The notes under the pieces: generated by a model
Database searches by the model: none
Seen by the model: the letters and a program-made list of their open reading frames with translations, nothing else
Told to the model about the DNA's origin: nothing
Shown: positions 7,923 through 17,313 of the stretch, in pieces
Position numbering within the stretch: position 1 is the first letter of the stretch
Layout of the letters: every line of letters begins with the position of its first letter
DNA from: Streptomyces sp. TS71-3
Lineage (GTDB): Bacteria; Actinomycetota; Actinomycetes; Streptomycetales; Streptomycetaceae
Length of the DNA: 64,000 nt
Assembly: GCF_018327685.1 (NCBI RefSeq)
Contig: NZ_BNEL01000003.1
Span: forward strand, 1,488,001-1,552,000
Direction of reading: 5' to 3'
Made by a program: the position numbers and the translations under genes

Positions 7923-9578
7923 GTGTTCTTGACGATCACCACCACCGGTACCCCTGAATGGCCCGCCACCGACCTCGGCTTCCTGCTGCACAAGCACCCC
8001 GACCACGCGCAGGCCTTCACGACGTCCTACGGCACGGCGCACGTCGTCTACCCCGAGGCGTCGACCCGGCGGTGCACGGCGGCGCTGCTGCTGGAGGTCG
8101 ATCCGGTGGCGCTGGGACGGCGCGGCAAGGGCCGGGGCAGGGGCGGCGCCCCCGACGCGGCGCTCACGCAGTACGTCAACGACCGGCCGTACGCCGCGTC
8201 GTCGCTGTTCGCCGTCGCACTCGGCAACGTCTTCTCCAGCGCGATGAAGGGCCGCAGCAAGGCCAGGCCGGAGCTGGTCGCCCAGCCGCTGCCGCTGCGC
8301 GTCGAGGTGCCCGCGCTGCCCGCCAGCGGCGGCCCCGCGCTGGTGCGCCGGCTCTTCGAGCCGCTGGGCTGGCGGGTGACCGCCGATCCCATACCCCTCG
8401 ACACCGCCTTCCCGGCCTGGGGCGACTCGCGGTACGTCCGCCTGGTGCTGGAGGGCGACCAGCAGCTCGCCCACGCGCTCTGCCACCTGTACGTGCTGCT
8501 TCCGGTGCTCGACGACGCCAAGCACTACTGGGTGACGTCCGACGAGGTGGACAAGCTGCTGCGGGCCGGCGAGGGCTGGCTGCCCGGGCACCCGGAACGG
8601 AACCTGATCACCAGCCGCTACCTGGCGCGCCGCTGGTCGCTGGCGCGCGAGGCCCAGGAGCGACTGGAGCTGGCACGGCTCGCGGAGGCCGACGACACGG
8701 GCGTCGAGGAGATCGACAACGCCGTGCCGGAGGAGGCGGGCGACCCCGCCGCACCCGCTGCCACGCCCGCCGGCGACGACACGGTGTGCGACCCCGCCCC
8801 GGCTTCCGTCCCCGCTTCCGCCCCCGCCGCGACCGGCACCGCCCCGGTCACCGGCCCGCCCGACGACGCCGCCCCCACCGTGCCCTTCGCCGTGCAGCGC
8901 CGTGCCGCCGTCGTGGAAGCGCTGCGTGCCGCCGGTGCGAGCCGGGTGCTCGACCTCGGCTGCGGCCAGGGGCAGCTGGTGCAGGAGCTGCTGAGGGACG
9001 GCAGGTTCACCGAGGTCGTCGGCGTGGACGTCTCCATGCGGGCGCTCGCCGTGGCCGCCCGGAGGCTGCGCATCGACCTCCCCCAGAGCAGCCCGGGCGG
9101 GATGGCCGGCGCCCGGCAGGCCGGCCGCGTGCGGCTGCTCCAGGGCTCGCTCGTCTACACCGACGGCAGGCTCAAGGGGTATGACGCCGCCGTGCTGTGC
9201 GAGGTGGTCGAGCACCTGGACCCGCCGCGGCTGCCCGCGCTGGAGCATGCCGTCTTCGCCGTCGCCCGCCCCGCCACGGTGCTCGTGACCACGCCGAACG
9301 CCGAGTACAACGTCCGCTGGGAGAGCCTGCCGGCCGGGCGGATGCGGCACGCCGACCACCGTTTCGAGTGGGACCGCGCGGAGTTCGCCGCCTGGGCGCG
9401 GAAGGCCGCGGGCCGGCACGGCTACGAGGTGCGGACCGTCCCCGTGGGGCCCGACGACCCCGAGGTGGGCCCGCCGACCCAGATGGCCGTCTTCAGCAGG
9501 TCCGAGCCGGCGGGCGCGAGCCGGCCCACGACCGCGTCCGGCACCGCTTCCGGGCCGACGACGGGACGGGCGGCATGA
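7923..9578 (+). CDS. hen1: 3'-terminal RNA ribose 2'-O-methyltransferase Hen1
   Basis: A 551-residue bacterial Hen1. The N-terminal domain (about residues 1-240, MFLTITTTG..DLGFLLHKHP) is the ligase-activating part of the Pnkp/Hen1 complex. An Ala/Pro-rich linker (about 260-315) leads to the methyltransferase domain, with SAM motif VLDLGCGQGQL. The metal-binding EVVEH (E427, E430, H431) and the RHADHRFEW histidine match the Mn-dependent catalytic set known from Clostridium and Anabaena Hen1. The enzyme methylates the 2'-OH at the break before ligation, which makes the repaired RNA resistant to re-cleavage at that site. It overlaps pnkp by ATGA. Confidence 0.95.
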   Translation: MFLTITTTGTPEWPATDLGFLLHKHPDHAQAFTTSYGTAHVVYPEASTRRCTAALLLEVDPVALGRRGKGRGRGGAPDAALTQYVNDRPYAASSLFAVALGNVFSSAMKGRSKARPELVAQPLPLRVEVPALPASGGPALVRRLFEPLGWRVTADPIPLDTAFPAWGDSRYVRLVLEGDQQLAHALCHLYVLLPVLDDAKHYWVTSDEVDKLLRAGEGWLPGHPERNLITSRYLARRWSLAREAQERLELARLAEADDTGVEEIDNAVPEEAGDPAAPAATPAGDDTVCDPAPASVPASAPAATGTAPVTGPPDDAAPTVPFAVQRRAAVVEALRAAGASRVLDLGCGQGQLVQELLRDGRFTEVVGVDVSMRALAVAARRLRIDLPQSSPGGMAGARQAGRVRLLQGSLVYTDGRLKGYDAAVLCEVVEHLDPPRLPALEHAVFAVARPATVLVTTPNAEYNVRWESLPAGRMRHADHRFEWDRAEFAAWARKAAGRHGYEVRTVPVGPDDPEVGPPTQMAVFSRSEPAGASRPTTASGTASGPTTGRAA

Positions 9579-12187
9579 CCGGCACCGCGGCCGAAGCGGC
9601 CGCCACCCCCGCCCGGCGCCCCCTCGCCGTGCCCGACCTGTGCCTCGTGGTGCTGGTCGGCGCCTCCGGGTCCGGCAAGTCCACGTTCGCGCGGCGGAAC
9701 TTCAAGCCGACCGAGGTGATCTCCTCGGACTTCTGCCGGGGCCTCGTCAGCGACGACGAGAACGACCAGAGCGCCACCGCCGACGCCTTCGACGTGCTCC
9801 ACTACATCGCGGGCAAGCGGCTCGCCGCCGGCCGCCTCACGGTCGTGGACGCCACCAGCGTGCAGCCCGACAGCCGCAGGCAGCTCGTCCGGCTGGCCCG
9901 CGAGCACGACGTGCTGCCCGTCGCGATCGTCCTGGACGTCCCCGAGGAGGTGTGCGCCGAGCGCAACGCCTCACGCGACGACCGGGCCGGCATGCCCCGC
10001 CGCGTCATCCAGCGCCACATCCGCGAGCTGCACCGCTCGCTGCGCCACCTGGAGCGCGAGGGCTTCCGCCGGGTGCACGTCCTGCGCGGCCCCGACGAGG
10101 TGGCGGACGCCGAGATCGTCCGCGAGCGGCGCTTCAACGACCTCGCCCACCTCACGGGCCCCTTCGACATCATCGGCGACGTCCACGGGTGCAACGCCGA
10201 ACTGGAGGCGCTGCTCGGCAAGCTCGGCTACGTCGACGGGGAGCACCCCCAGGGGCGGACGGCCGTCCTCCTCGGCGACCTCGTCGACCGCGGCCCCGAC
10301 AGCCCCGGCGTGCTGCGCCGCGTCATGTCGATGGTCGCCGCCGGCACCGCCCTGTGCGTCCCCGGCAACCACGAGAACAAGCTGGGCCGCTGGCTCGGCG
10401 GCCGCAAGGTGCGCCAGACGCACGGCCTGGCGGAGACCGTCGCGCAGCTCGGTGCCGAGAGCGAGGAGTTCCGCGCCGAGGTTCGCGGGTTCATCGACGG
10501 CCTGGTCAGCCACTACGTCCTCGACGGCGGCCGGCTCGTCGTCTGCCACGCAGGGCTGCCCGAGAAGTTCCACGGGCGCACGTCGGGACGGGTCCGCTCG
10601 CACGCCCTGTACGGCGACACCACCGGCGAGACCGACGAGTTCGGCCTGCCCGTGCGCTACCCCTGGGCCGAGGACTACCGCGGGCGCGCCGCCGTCGTCT
10701 ACGGCCACACGCCCGTACCGGCCGCGAGCTGGCTGAACAACACCATCTGCCTGGACACCGGCGCCGTCTTCGGGGGCCGCCTCACGGCACTGCGCTGGCC
10801 CGAGCGGGAACTGGTGGACGTGCCAGCCGAGCGGGTCTGGTACGAGCCGGCCAGGCCGCTGCGGACCGCCGCGCCCGGGGGCGACGACGGACGCCCGCTC
10901 GACCTCGGCGACGTGCACGGCCGCCGGGCCGTGGAGACCCGGCACGCCGGGCGGATCACGGTCCGCGAGGAGAACGCCGCGGCCGCGCTGGAGGTGATGA
11001 GCCGCTTCGCCATCGACCCCCGGCTGCTGCCGTACCTGCCGCCGACGATGGCGCCCACCGCGACCTCGCGCCGCGAGGGGTTCCTGGAGCACCCGGCGGA
11101 GGCCTTCGCGCAGTACGCGGCGGACGGCGTGGCACGGGTGGTGTGCGAGGAGAAGCACATGGGCTCGCGCGCGGTGGTCCTGGTGTGTCGGAACGCGGGC
11201 GTGGCCAGGGAGCGGTTCTGGGTGTCCGGTGCGGCGGGGGCGCCGGGCGTCGCGGGCGCGCGCGACGCGGCGGGCCAGGCGCCCACCGGCGCCCTCTACA
11301 CCCGGACCGGGCGGCCGTTCTTCGACGACCCCGCCGTCACCGAGGAGATCCTGCGGCGGGTGCGCGCGGCGATCGGTCAGGCCGGGCTCTGGGAGGAGCT
11401 GGCCACGGACTGGCTGCTGCTGGACGCGGAGCTGATGCCCTGGTCGCTGAAGGCGTCCGGGCTGCTGCGCACCCGCTACGCGGCCGTCGGCGCCGCCTCC
11501 GAGGCCGCCTTCCCCCGGGTGCTGGGCGCCCTGGAGGCGGCGGCCGACCGCGGGGTCGACGCCCACGAACTGCTGGCGCGCCAGCGCGGCCGGGCACGGG
11601 ACGCGGCCGCCTTCACCGACGCGTACCGGCGGTACTGCTGGCCCACCAGGGGTCTTGACGGGGTGCGGCTCGCGCCGTTCACGATCCTGGCGTCCGAGGG
11701 GCGCAACCGCGCCGTGCTCCCGCACGACGCGCAGCTCGCGCTGATCGACCGCATGGTGGAGCACGACGGCAGCAGCCTGCTGGGGACCACCCGGCGGCTG
11801 TACGTCGACACCGGGGACGAGACGTCCGTACGGTCCGGGATCGACTGGTGGCTGGAGATGACGGGACGCGGCGGCGAGGGGATGGTCGTCAAGCCGGTGG
11901 AGGCGATGGTCAGGACCCAGCAGGGGCGGCTGGTGCAGGCGGGCGTGAAGTGCCGGGGCCGGGAGTACCTGCGGATCGTGTACGGGCCCGAGTACACGCG
12001 CCCCGAGCACCTGGAGCGGCTGCGGTCGCGGTTCCTGGGGCACAAGCGGTCGCTGGCGATCCGGGAGTACGCGCTGGGCCTCGAAGCGCTGGATCGGCTG
12101 GCCGACGGGGAGCCGTTGTGGCGGGTGCACGAGGCGGTGTTCGCGGTGCTCGCGCTGGAGTCGGAGCCGGTGGATCCGCGGTTGTGA
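9575..12187 (+). CDS. pnkp: Polynucleotide kinase-phosphatase (RNA repair)
   Basis: An 870-residue protein of normal family length with three catalytic domains in order: 5'-kinase (P-loop GASGSGKST, residues 29-37), metallophosphatase (GDVHGC near 201, GDLVDRGPD near 234, GNHEN near 267, removing 3'-phosphates or 2',3'-cyclic ends) and a C-terminal adenylyltransferase/ligase-like domain (EKHMGSR, nucleotidyl lysine about K527). The ligase needs Hen1 as its partner, so this is a complete end-healing and sealing system against ribotoxin damage to tRNA and other RNAs. ATG 9575 overlaps the hen1 stop (ATGA); longer upstream starts in this frame overlap hen1 and were discarded. Confidence 0.95.
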   Translation: MTGTAAEAAATPARRPLAVPDLCLVVLVGASGSGKSTFARRNFKPTEVISSDFCRGLVSDDENDQSATADAFDVLHYIAGKRLAAGRLTVVDATSVQPDSRRQLVRLAREHDVLPVAIVLDVPEEVCAERNASRDDRAGMPRRVIQRHIRELHRSLRHLEREGFRRVHVLRGPDEVADAEIVRERRFNDLAHLTGPFDIIGDVHGCNAELEALLGKLGYVDGEHPQGRTAVLLGDLVDRGPDSPGVLRRVMSMVAAGTALCVPGNHENKLGRWLGGRKVRQTHGLAETVAQLGAESEEFRAEVRGFIDGLVSHYVLDGGRLVVCHAGLPEKFHGRTSGRVRSHALYGDTTGETDEFGLPVRYPWAEDYRGRAAVVYGHTPVPAASWLNNTICLDTGAVFGGRLTALRWPERELVDVPAERVWYEPARPLRTAAPGGDDGRPLDLGDVHGRRAVETRHAGRITVREENAAAALEVMSRFAIDPRLLPYLPPTMAPTATSRREGFLEHPAEAFAQYAADGVARVVCEEKHMGSRAVVLVCRNAGVARERFWVSGAAGAPGVAGARDAAGQAPTGALYTRTGRPFFDDPAVTEEILRRVRAAIGQAGLWEELATDWLLLDAELMPWSLKASGLLRTRYAAVGAASEAAFPRVLGALEAAADRGVDAHELLARQRGRARDAAAFTDAYRRYCWPTRGLDGVRLAPFTILASEGRNRAVLPHDAQLALIDRMVEHDGSSLLGTTRRLYVDTGDETSVRSGIDWWLEMTGRGGEGMVVKPVEAMVRTQQGRLVQAGVKCRGREYLRIVYGPEYTRPEHLERLRSRFLGHKRSLAIREYALGLEALDRLADGEPLWRVHEAVFAVLALESEPVDPRL

Positions 12188-12590
12188 CGGGGGCTGTGCG
12201 TGGGCTGGGCCGGGTGTGCGCTGGGGTTGTGCGTTCGCTGCCGTCGTGGCTGTGGGTGCGCCTACTGGTTCGTTGTGGGGCGGGGCCGCGGGGGGATATC
12301 CTCCCCCAGTGCCTTAAAGGTCTGGGAGGTGCCCCCACGGTCCGGCGTCCTCCGTTGCCCGGAGGGTTCTGTGGGCCTGACGCCGGCCGCTGCGGGCGGA
12401 CATCTCCCCGCGTCCCCTCGCGTCTCGTACGCGACTGCGGCCCGGTGGGGGTACGCGTTTCTCTGCCCCGCTGTCGGCTGCCGACTGCCGTATCCGTGGA
12501 GCGGGCGGGTGGGGAGAGGCAGCCCCCCCCCACCTCCCGTCCAGGCGCATGCCCGGTCGTAACCCGCGCCGCGGGGGCAGGATGGGAGGC
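12188..12590. other. Intergenic region with a conserved hairpin motif
   Basis: About 400 bases without a credible gene. It contains the dispersed hairpin motif at 12301-12337 and otherwise GC-rich unassigned sequence. It probably includes the pnkp terminator and the promoter of the arginine deiminase gene. Confidence 0.4.
12301..12337. repeat. Dispersed hairpin motif, copy 1
   Basis: CTCCCCCAGTGCC followed by a short loop and TGGGAGGTGCCCCCA. It is close to the copies at 15104-15140 and 28510-28548; the last lies inside the MITE-like element. The arms can pair (CTCCCC..GGGAG and TGCC..). This copy sits in a 3' intergenic region, like the one after the carbamoyltransferase gene. Confidence 0.7.
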
Positions 12591-13829
12591 ATGGGATTCC
12601 ACGTCGACTCCGAGGCCGGCCGGCTGCGCCGCGTCATCCTGCACAGGCCTGACCTGGAGCTGAAACGCCTCACCCCCAGCAACAAGGACGCCCTCCTCTT
12701 CGACGACGTCCTCTGGGTCCGCCGGGCACGCCAGGAGCACGACGGCTTCGCGGACGTCCTGCGCGACCGCGGCGTGACCGTGCACCTCTTCGGCGACCTG
12801 CTCACCGACACCTTGGACATCCCGGCGGCCCGCGCCCTCGTCCTGGACCGCGTCTTCGACGAGAAGGAGTACGGCCCGCTCGCCACGGACCACCTGCGGG
12901 CCGTGTTCGAGACCATGGACTCCCGCGAGCTGGCCGAGGCCCTGGTGGGCGGGATGACCAAGCGGGAGTTCCTGGCGGGGCACGCGGAGCCGTCCTCGGT
13001 GCGGTTCCACGTGATGGACCTGGACGACTTCCTGCTCGACCCGCTGCCGAACCACCTCTTCACCCGGGACACCTCCGCCTGGATCTACGACGGCGTCTCG
13101 ATCAACGCGATGCGCTGGCCCGCCCGGCAGCGCGAGACCGTGCACTTCGAGGCGATCTACCAGCACCACCCGCTGTTCCACGGCGACCGCGCCGGCCCCT
13201 TCCACACCTGGTCGCAGGGCCAGGCGGACTACCCGTCCACCATCGAGGGCGGGGACGTCCTGGTGATCGGCCGGGAAGCGGTGCTCATCGGCATGAGCGA
13301 GCGCACCACCCCGCAGGCCGTGGAGATGCTGGCGCACAAGCTCTTCGCGGCCGGCTCCGCCCGCACCATCGTGGCCCTGGACATGCCGAAGCGCCGGGCC
13401 TTCATGCACCTGGACACGCTCATGACGATGGTCGACGGGGACACCTTCACGCAGTACGCGGGCCTCGGCATGCTCCGCTCGTACACCATCGAGCCGGGCG
13501 ACGACGGCAGCGAGCTCAAGGTCACCGACCACCCGCCCGAGCACATGCACCGGGCCATCGCGGCCGCCCTGGGCCTCAGCGAGATCAGGGTCCTCACGGC
13601 CACCCAGGACGTGCACTCCGCGGAGCGCGAGCAGTGGGACGACGGGTGCAACGTGCTCGCCGTCGAGCCCGGCGTGGTCGTCGCCTACGAGCGCAACTCC
13701 ACCACCAACACGCACCTGCGCAAGCAGGGCATCGAGGTGATCGAGATCCCCGGCAGCGAGCTGGGCCGGGGCCGCGGCGGGCCGCGGTGCATGAGCTGCC
13801 CGGTGGAACGCGACGCCGTGGCCCCGTGA
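12591..13829 (+). CDS. arcA: Arginine deiminase
   Basis: A 412-residue enzyme that hydrolyses arginine to citrulline and ammonia, the first step of the arginine deiminase pathway. Conserved features include [20 protein letters not shown], the [12 protein letters not shown] segment, [20 protein letters not shown] with the catalytic His, and the C-terminal RCMSC with the catalytic Cys (about C400). ATG 12591 begins at the conserved N-terminus. The carbamoyltransferase for the next step follows 127 bases downstream; a carbamate kinase gene is not present. Confidence 0.93.
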   Translation: MGFHVDSEAGRLRRVILHRPDLELKRLTPSNKDALLFDDVLWVRRARQEHDGFADVLRDRGVTVHLFGDLLTDTLDIPAARALVLDRVFDEKEYGPLATDHLRAVFETMDSRELAEALVGGMTKREFLAGHAEPSSVRFHVMDLDDFLLDPLPNHLFTRDTSAWIYDGVSINAMRWPARQRETVHFEAIYQHHPLFHGDRAGPFHTWSQGQADYPSTIEGGDVLVIGREAVLIGMSERTTPQAVEMLAHKLFAAGSARTIVALDMPKRRAFMHLDTLMTMVDGDTFTQYAGLGMLRSYTIEPGDDGSELKVTDHPPEHMHRAIAAALGLSEIRVLTATQDVHSAEREQWDDGCNVLAVEPGVVVAYERNSTTNTHLRKQGIEVIEIPGSELGRGRGGPRCMSCPVERDAVAP

Positions 13830-13885
13830 GCCGCCCCGCTCCGAGCGGCCGGTGGCGGAGTCCGCGGCAGGATGTCCCATGGGTG

Positions 13886-13917
13886 CCTGTATAGAAATGT
13901 ATTAGCTCGTATATAGT
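13886..13917 (+). promoter_or_regulatory. AT-rich promoter/operator candidate
   Basis: A short AT-rich block (TGTATAGAAATGTATTAGC then TCGTATATAG) stands out in very GC-rich surroundings about 40-70 bases before the carbamoyltransferase start. It probably holds the promoter, and an ArgR-type or other repressor site is possible. I cannot assign a regulator from sequence alone. Confidence 0.35.
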
Positions 13918-13956
13918 TCCAGTCCTGTCCAGAGACCCGTACCCCAGGAGCACCCC

Positions 13957-14967
13957 ATGGCGACTGTCCCGGTCAAGCTCACCGGACGCCACTTCCTCAA
14001 GGAGCTGGACTGCACCGCGGAGGAGTTCCGCGGCCTGGTCGAGCTGGCCGCCGAGCTCAAGGCGGCCAAGCGTGCGGGTACCGAGACCCGGCGGCTCGCC
14101 GGCCGGAACATCGCGCTGATCTTCGAGAAGACGTCCACCCGGACGCGGTGCGCCTTCGAGGTCGCCGCCGCCGACCAGGGCGCCGCCACGACCTATCTCG
14201 ACCCCGCGGGCTCCCAGATCGGGCACAAGGAGTCCGTCAAGGACACCGCCCGGGTGCTCGGCCGGATGTACGACGCGATCCAGTACCGCGGCGACAGCCA
14301 GGCGAACGTGGAGGAGCTGGCCGCGCACGCCGGCGTACCCGTCTACAACGGCCTGACGGACGACTGGCACCCCACCCAGATGCTCGCCGACGTGCTCACC
14401 ATGACCGAGCACTGCAAGAAGCCCCTCGACGCGGGCCTCGGCTTCGCCTACCTGGGCGACGCCCGGTTCAACACGGGCAACTCCTACCTCGTCACCGGCG
14501 CCCTGCTCGGCCTGGACGTCCGGATCGTGGCTCCGGAGGCGTACTGGCCGGCGCCCGCCGTGGTGGCCGAGGCGCGGCGGCTCGCGGCCGAGAGCGGTGC
14601 CGTCGTCACGCTCACCGAGGACGTCGGCGAGGGGGTGCGCGGCGCCGACTTCGTCGCCACCGACGTCTGGGTCTCCATGGGGGAGTCCAAGGAGGTCTGG
14701 GACGAGCGCATCGCGGCGCTGCGGCCGTACGCGGTGACCGCGGACGTGCTGCACGCCACCGGAAACCCGGACGTGAAGTTCATGCACTGCCTGCCGGCCT
14801 TCCACGACCTCGGCACGCGGATCGGCCGGGAGATCCACGAGCGGCACGGGCTGGACTCCCTGGAGGTGACGGACGAGGTCTTCGAGTCCGCTCGCTCGGT
14901 CGTCTTCGACGAGGCGGAGAACCGCCTGCACACCATCAAGGCCCTCTTGGTCGCCACCCTTACGTAG
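13957..14967 (+). CDS. argF: Ornithine carbamoyltransferase
   Basis: A 336-residue enzyme catalysing ornithine + carbamoyl phosphate = citrulline + phosphate. Carbamoyl-phosphate motif STRTR (residues 60-64), HPTQ (139-142) and the ornithine-site HCLP (277-280) are intact. The length, and its place directly after arginine deiminase, suggest a catabolic (ArcB-type) role; anabolic use cannot be excluded from sequence. It has its own upstream AT-rich promoter block and a hairpin terminator immediately after the stop. Confidence 0.93.
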   Translation: MATVPVKLTGRHFLKELDCTAEEFRGLVELAAELKAAKRAGTETRRLAGRNIALIFEKTSTRTRCAFEVAAADQGAATTYLDPAGSQIGHKESVKDTARVLGRMYDAIQYRGDSQANVEELAAHAGVPVYNGLTDDWHPTQMLADVLTMTEHCKKPLDAGLGFAYLGDARFNTGNSYLVTGALLGLDVRIVAPEAYWPAPAVVAEARRLAAESGAVVTLTEDVGEGVRGADFVATDVWVSMGESKEVWDERIAALRPYAVTADVLHATGNPDVKFMHCLPAFHDLGTRIGREIHERHGLDSLEVTDEVFESARSVVFDEAENRLHTIKALLVATLT

Positions 14968-14983
14968 CGCCCCGAAGGGGCGC
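14967..14983 (+). terminator. Hairpin at the carbamoyltransferase stop
   Basis: Perfect 7-base arms GCGCCCC/GGGGCGC with loop GAA begin at the last base of the TAG stop codon. There is no T-run, as is usual in Streptomyces. Confidence 0.65.
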
Positions 14984-15103
14984 GAGGACCCGATGTGGGG
15001 GGTATACCTCGTGTCCTCCTCCGGGTGGACGGCCCGCCGTGCAGCCGGCTCGGAGGGGTGGTGCCTGTTGTCTCCGGTCCATCTGCCGGTGTGTGGCTGG
15101 TCG

Positions 15104-15140
15104 CTCCCCCACTGCCTTCAAGGCGTGGGAGGTACCCCCA
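15104..15140. repeat. Dispersed hairpin motif, copy 2
   Basis: CTCCCCCACTGCC, TTCAAGGCG, then TGGGAGGTACCCCCA. It is nearly identical to the copy inside the MITE-like element at 28510-28548 and similar to 12301-12337. It lies in the gene-free stretch after the carbamoyltransferase gene. Confidence 0.75.
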
Positions 15141-15159
15141 CCCCGCGCCCCTGCGGGGC

Positions 15160-15430
15160 GCGGCCCCGTGTCCCCTGCGCCTCTGCCGGGCGTGGTCCTG
15201 TGTCCCCTGCACCCTTGCCGGGCGTGGTCCTGCGCGCCTGCCCGGCATGGCCCGCGTTCCCCGCGCCCTGACCGGGGCGCAGCCCCGGCTTCCCAGGGGC
15301 GCGGGGAACCGCGCGAGCACCCACGACGCGACCTGTCCGTCGCCACCGGCCCGGAGGGGCAGTCGCAGCCGTCCCCGGGTCACCGGCCCGGAGGGGCAGT
15401 CGCAGCCATCCCCGGGTCACCGGCCCGGAT
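15160..15430. repeat. Intergenic tandem repeats (about 33 and 37 bp)
   Basis: The roughly 515-base gap 14984-15498 holds no credible gene. At about 15165-15250 a unit containing GCCGGGCGTGGTCCTG recurs. At 15344-15380 and 15381-15417 a 37-base unit (starting CACCGGCCCGGAGGGGCAG) is repeated with one change, and a third copy is cut short at 15418-15430. This looks like slippage-generated, strain-variable filler. Confidence 0.65.
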
Positions 15431-15498
15431 GGTGGTCGCCGAACCCCGCCACCGCGGGGTTGTCATGCCCCTGATTGACCTCTACAGTTCAGGGCCAC

Positions 15499-15522
15499 CG
15501 CTATGGGAGCGCTCCCATAGCG
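15499..15522. promoter_or_regulatory. CebR-type operator
   Basis: A perfect 24-base palindrome centred at 15510/15511, with core TGGGAGCGCTCCCA (15504-15517). This is the known consensus of CebR, the Streptomyces LacI-family repressor released by cello-oligosaccharides. It lies about 30 bases before the GH12 glucanase start, so expression of that enzyme should be induced by cellobiose/cellotriose. Confidence 0.9.
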
Positions 15523-15551
15523 CAACCCCCACACCACCCGGAGGGGAATCC

Positions 15552-16328
15552 ATGACACCCCGCACCCACCCGACCCGCGCCCTGCGTGCCGCCTTGGCGG
15601 CGCTCGTGCTGGCCGTGGGCTCGCTGACCGCGGTCGCGACCACGGCGGGTACCGCCCAGGCCGACACGGAGATATGCAGCGCGTACGGCACGACGACCAT
15701 CCAGGGCGCCTACGTCGTGCAGAACAACCGCTGGGGGACCAGCGAGGCCCAGTGCATCAGCGTGTCCGGCTCGGGCTTCCGGATCACCCAGGCGAACGGT
15801 TCCGCGTCGACCTCGGGGCCGCCGAAGTCGTACCCCTCGGTCTACAACGGCTGCCACTACGCGAACTGCTCGCCGGGCACCGCCCTGCCCAAGCAGATCA
15901 GCGCCATCCGCAGCGCGCCGAGCAGCGTCTCGTACACCTTCGCCGGCGACTCCGTCTTCGACGCGGCGTACGACATCTGGCTGGACCCGCAGCCGAAGAA
16001 GGACGGGGTGAACCGCACCGAGATAATGATCTGGCTCAACCACGTCGGCCCCGTGCAGCCCGTCGGCTCCCAGACGGGCACCGCCACCGTCGGCGGCCGG
16101 AGCTGGGCCGTCTGGACGGGCAACAACGGCGGCAATGACGTGGTCTCCTACGTGGCGTCCTCGGCGATGTCGAGCTACAGCTTCGACGTCAAGGACTTCG
16201 TCGACCAGACGATCAGCCTGGGCAAGGCCCAGAGCTCCTGGTACCTGACCAGCGTCCAGGCCGGCTTCGAGCCCTGGCAGAACGGCGTGGGCCTGGCCGT
16301 GAACTCGTTCTCGTCCACCGTGAGCTGA
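15552..16328 (+). CDS. Secreted GH12 endoglucanase
   Basis: A 258-residue secreted glycoside hydrolase of family 12 (endo-beta-1,4-glucanase/xyloglucanase fold). A signal peptide spans residues 1-37 (Arg-rich start, ALAALVLAVGSLTAVATTAG, cleavage after AQA). The mature part starts with TEICSAYGTTTIQGAYVVQNNRWG, typical of GH12. The catalytic pair is visible as NRTEIMIWLNH (E157, nucleophile) and AGFEPWQ (E240, acid/base). No cellulose-binding module follows, unlike many Streptomyces GH12 enzymes. It is single and controlled by the CebR box upstream. Confidence 0.92.
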   Translation: MTPRTHPTRALRAALAALVLAVGSLTAVATTAGTAQADTEICSAYGTTTIQGAYVVQNNRWGTSEAQCISVSGSGFRITQANGSASTSGPPKSYPSVYNGCHYANCSPGTALPKQISAIRSAPSSVSYTFAGDSVFDAAYDIWLDPQPKKDGVNRTEIMIWLNHVGPVQPVGSQTGTATVGGRSWAVWTGNNGGNDVVSYVASSAMSSYSFDVKDFVDQTISLGKAQSSWYLTSVQAGFEPWQNGVGLAVNSFSSTVS

Positions 16329-16508
16329 TCGGCGGGCGCCCTGCGCCCTGTGTCTGGCGCCGTCGTCCGGCGGAGGTGGCTCCGTCCGCCGGACGACGGT
16401 GGCGTACGCGCGCGGGCGCGTGGGCGCGTGGTGCGCGCGACGTATGCGCGCGACGTATGCGCGTGCGCATGGAGGGGGGAGAGAGGCGCGGGGCGGCGCG
16501 CCGCCGGG

Positions 16509-17105
16509 TTACGCGGGGTGGCGCTGCTGCTGGCGCGGGACGCCGCAGGCGAGGGTGAACCAGACCGCCTTGCCGGTGTCGGTGGGGCGGTGGCCGCAGG
16601 AAGAGCTGAGGGTGCGCAGCAGGACGAGCCCGCGGCCGTGCTCGGACCAGGGGTCCGGCTCCTCGACGTGGCCCGGGAGGCCCAGCGAGCCGGGCGGGGA
16701 GGGGTCGCGGTCGTGCACCTCGACCTGGCAGGTTCCCGGCAGCATCGCGACGACCAGCTCTATCGGGCCCTCGGCCGCGGTGTGCTCCACGGCGTTGGCG
16801 ACCAGTTCCGCGGTGAGGAGTTCCGCGGTCTCGCACTCGGGGGTGTGGTCGAACTCCGCCAGGGCCGAGCGCACCACCGCACGCGCCATGGGCACGGCGG
16901 CCGTGGTGCGCGGCAGCGCTATGCGCCAGGGGACCTGGGCGGGAGGTATGAACACGGTGTCATCCAGTCCGGGGAGCAGGTGGCCTGCTTTCAACCTTTT
17001 GAATGGTACGTGGCGTATGGGCGAACGCTCCCTGCGGGCCCACTTTGACCACTGTGACCTGGGTTTTTCGTCGGCAGTCTCCGGTTCGGGCGGCTTCCGG
17101 TGCAC
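16509..17105 (-). CDS. Anti-sigma-factor-like ATP-binding protein
   Basis: A 198-residue protein with an HATPase_c_2 (RsbW-like) domain over about residues 60-185. The N-box ELVANAVEH is clear, followed by VEVHDRDP and the G-box region HGRGLVLLRTLSSSCGHRPTDTGKAVWF. Streptomyces encode dozens of such single-domain kinases, few with a known sigma factor or antagonist partner. No sigma factor or anti-anti-sigma gene is adjacent. The first 55 residues are variable, and the start could be shorter. Confidence 0.75.
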   Translation of the reverse strand: MHRKPPEPETADEKPRSQWSKWARRERSPIRHVPFKRLKAGHLLPGLDDTVFIPPAQVPWRIALPRTTAAVPMARAVVRSALAEFDHTPECETAELLTAELVANAVEHTAAEGPIELVVAMLPGTCQVEVHDRDPSPPGSLGLPGHVEEPDPWSEHGRGLVLLRTLSSSCGHRPTDTGKAVWFTLACGVPRQQQRHPA

Positions 17106-17313
17106 CTCTTCGTGCCCATCCGGTGCCCCTCGCGCGCGGGTGAGGTGCCGGTCGCGTGAGCGTCACCCTGCCCAGGCTACCGCGCTATCGCGTGCTCGTG
17201 ACGGGAGTCATGAACGGGTGATAAAGTTCGACCCGATACCGCCGATCCCGTGCATGCGTCGAGCCGCCGTGCGCGTCCGCCATCCAGCCGCCCCCGTCCG
17301 AGGAGGCCGCTCC

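Noticed and set aside
9197..9574. Longer N-terminus for Pnkp
   Set aside because: The upstream in-frame sequence overlaps hen1 entirely and lacks domain character; the ATGA overlap gives the normal family start.
16509..17105. Histidine kinase
   Set aside because: Only the ATPase domain is present, with no phospho-acceptor His domain or partner regulator; it fits the RsbW-like single-domain group.
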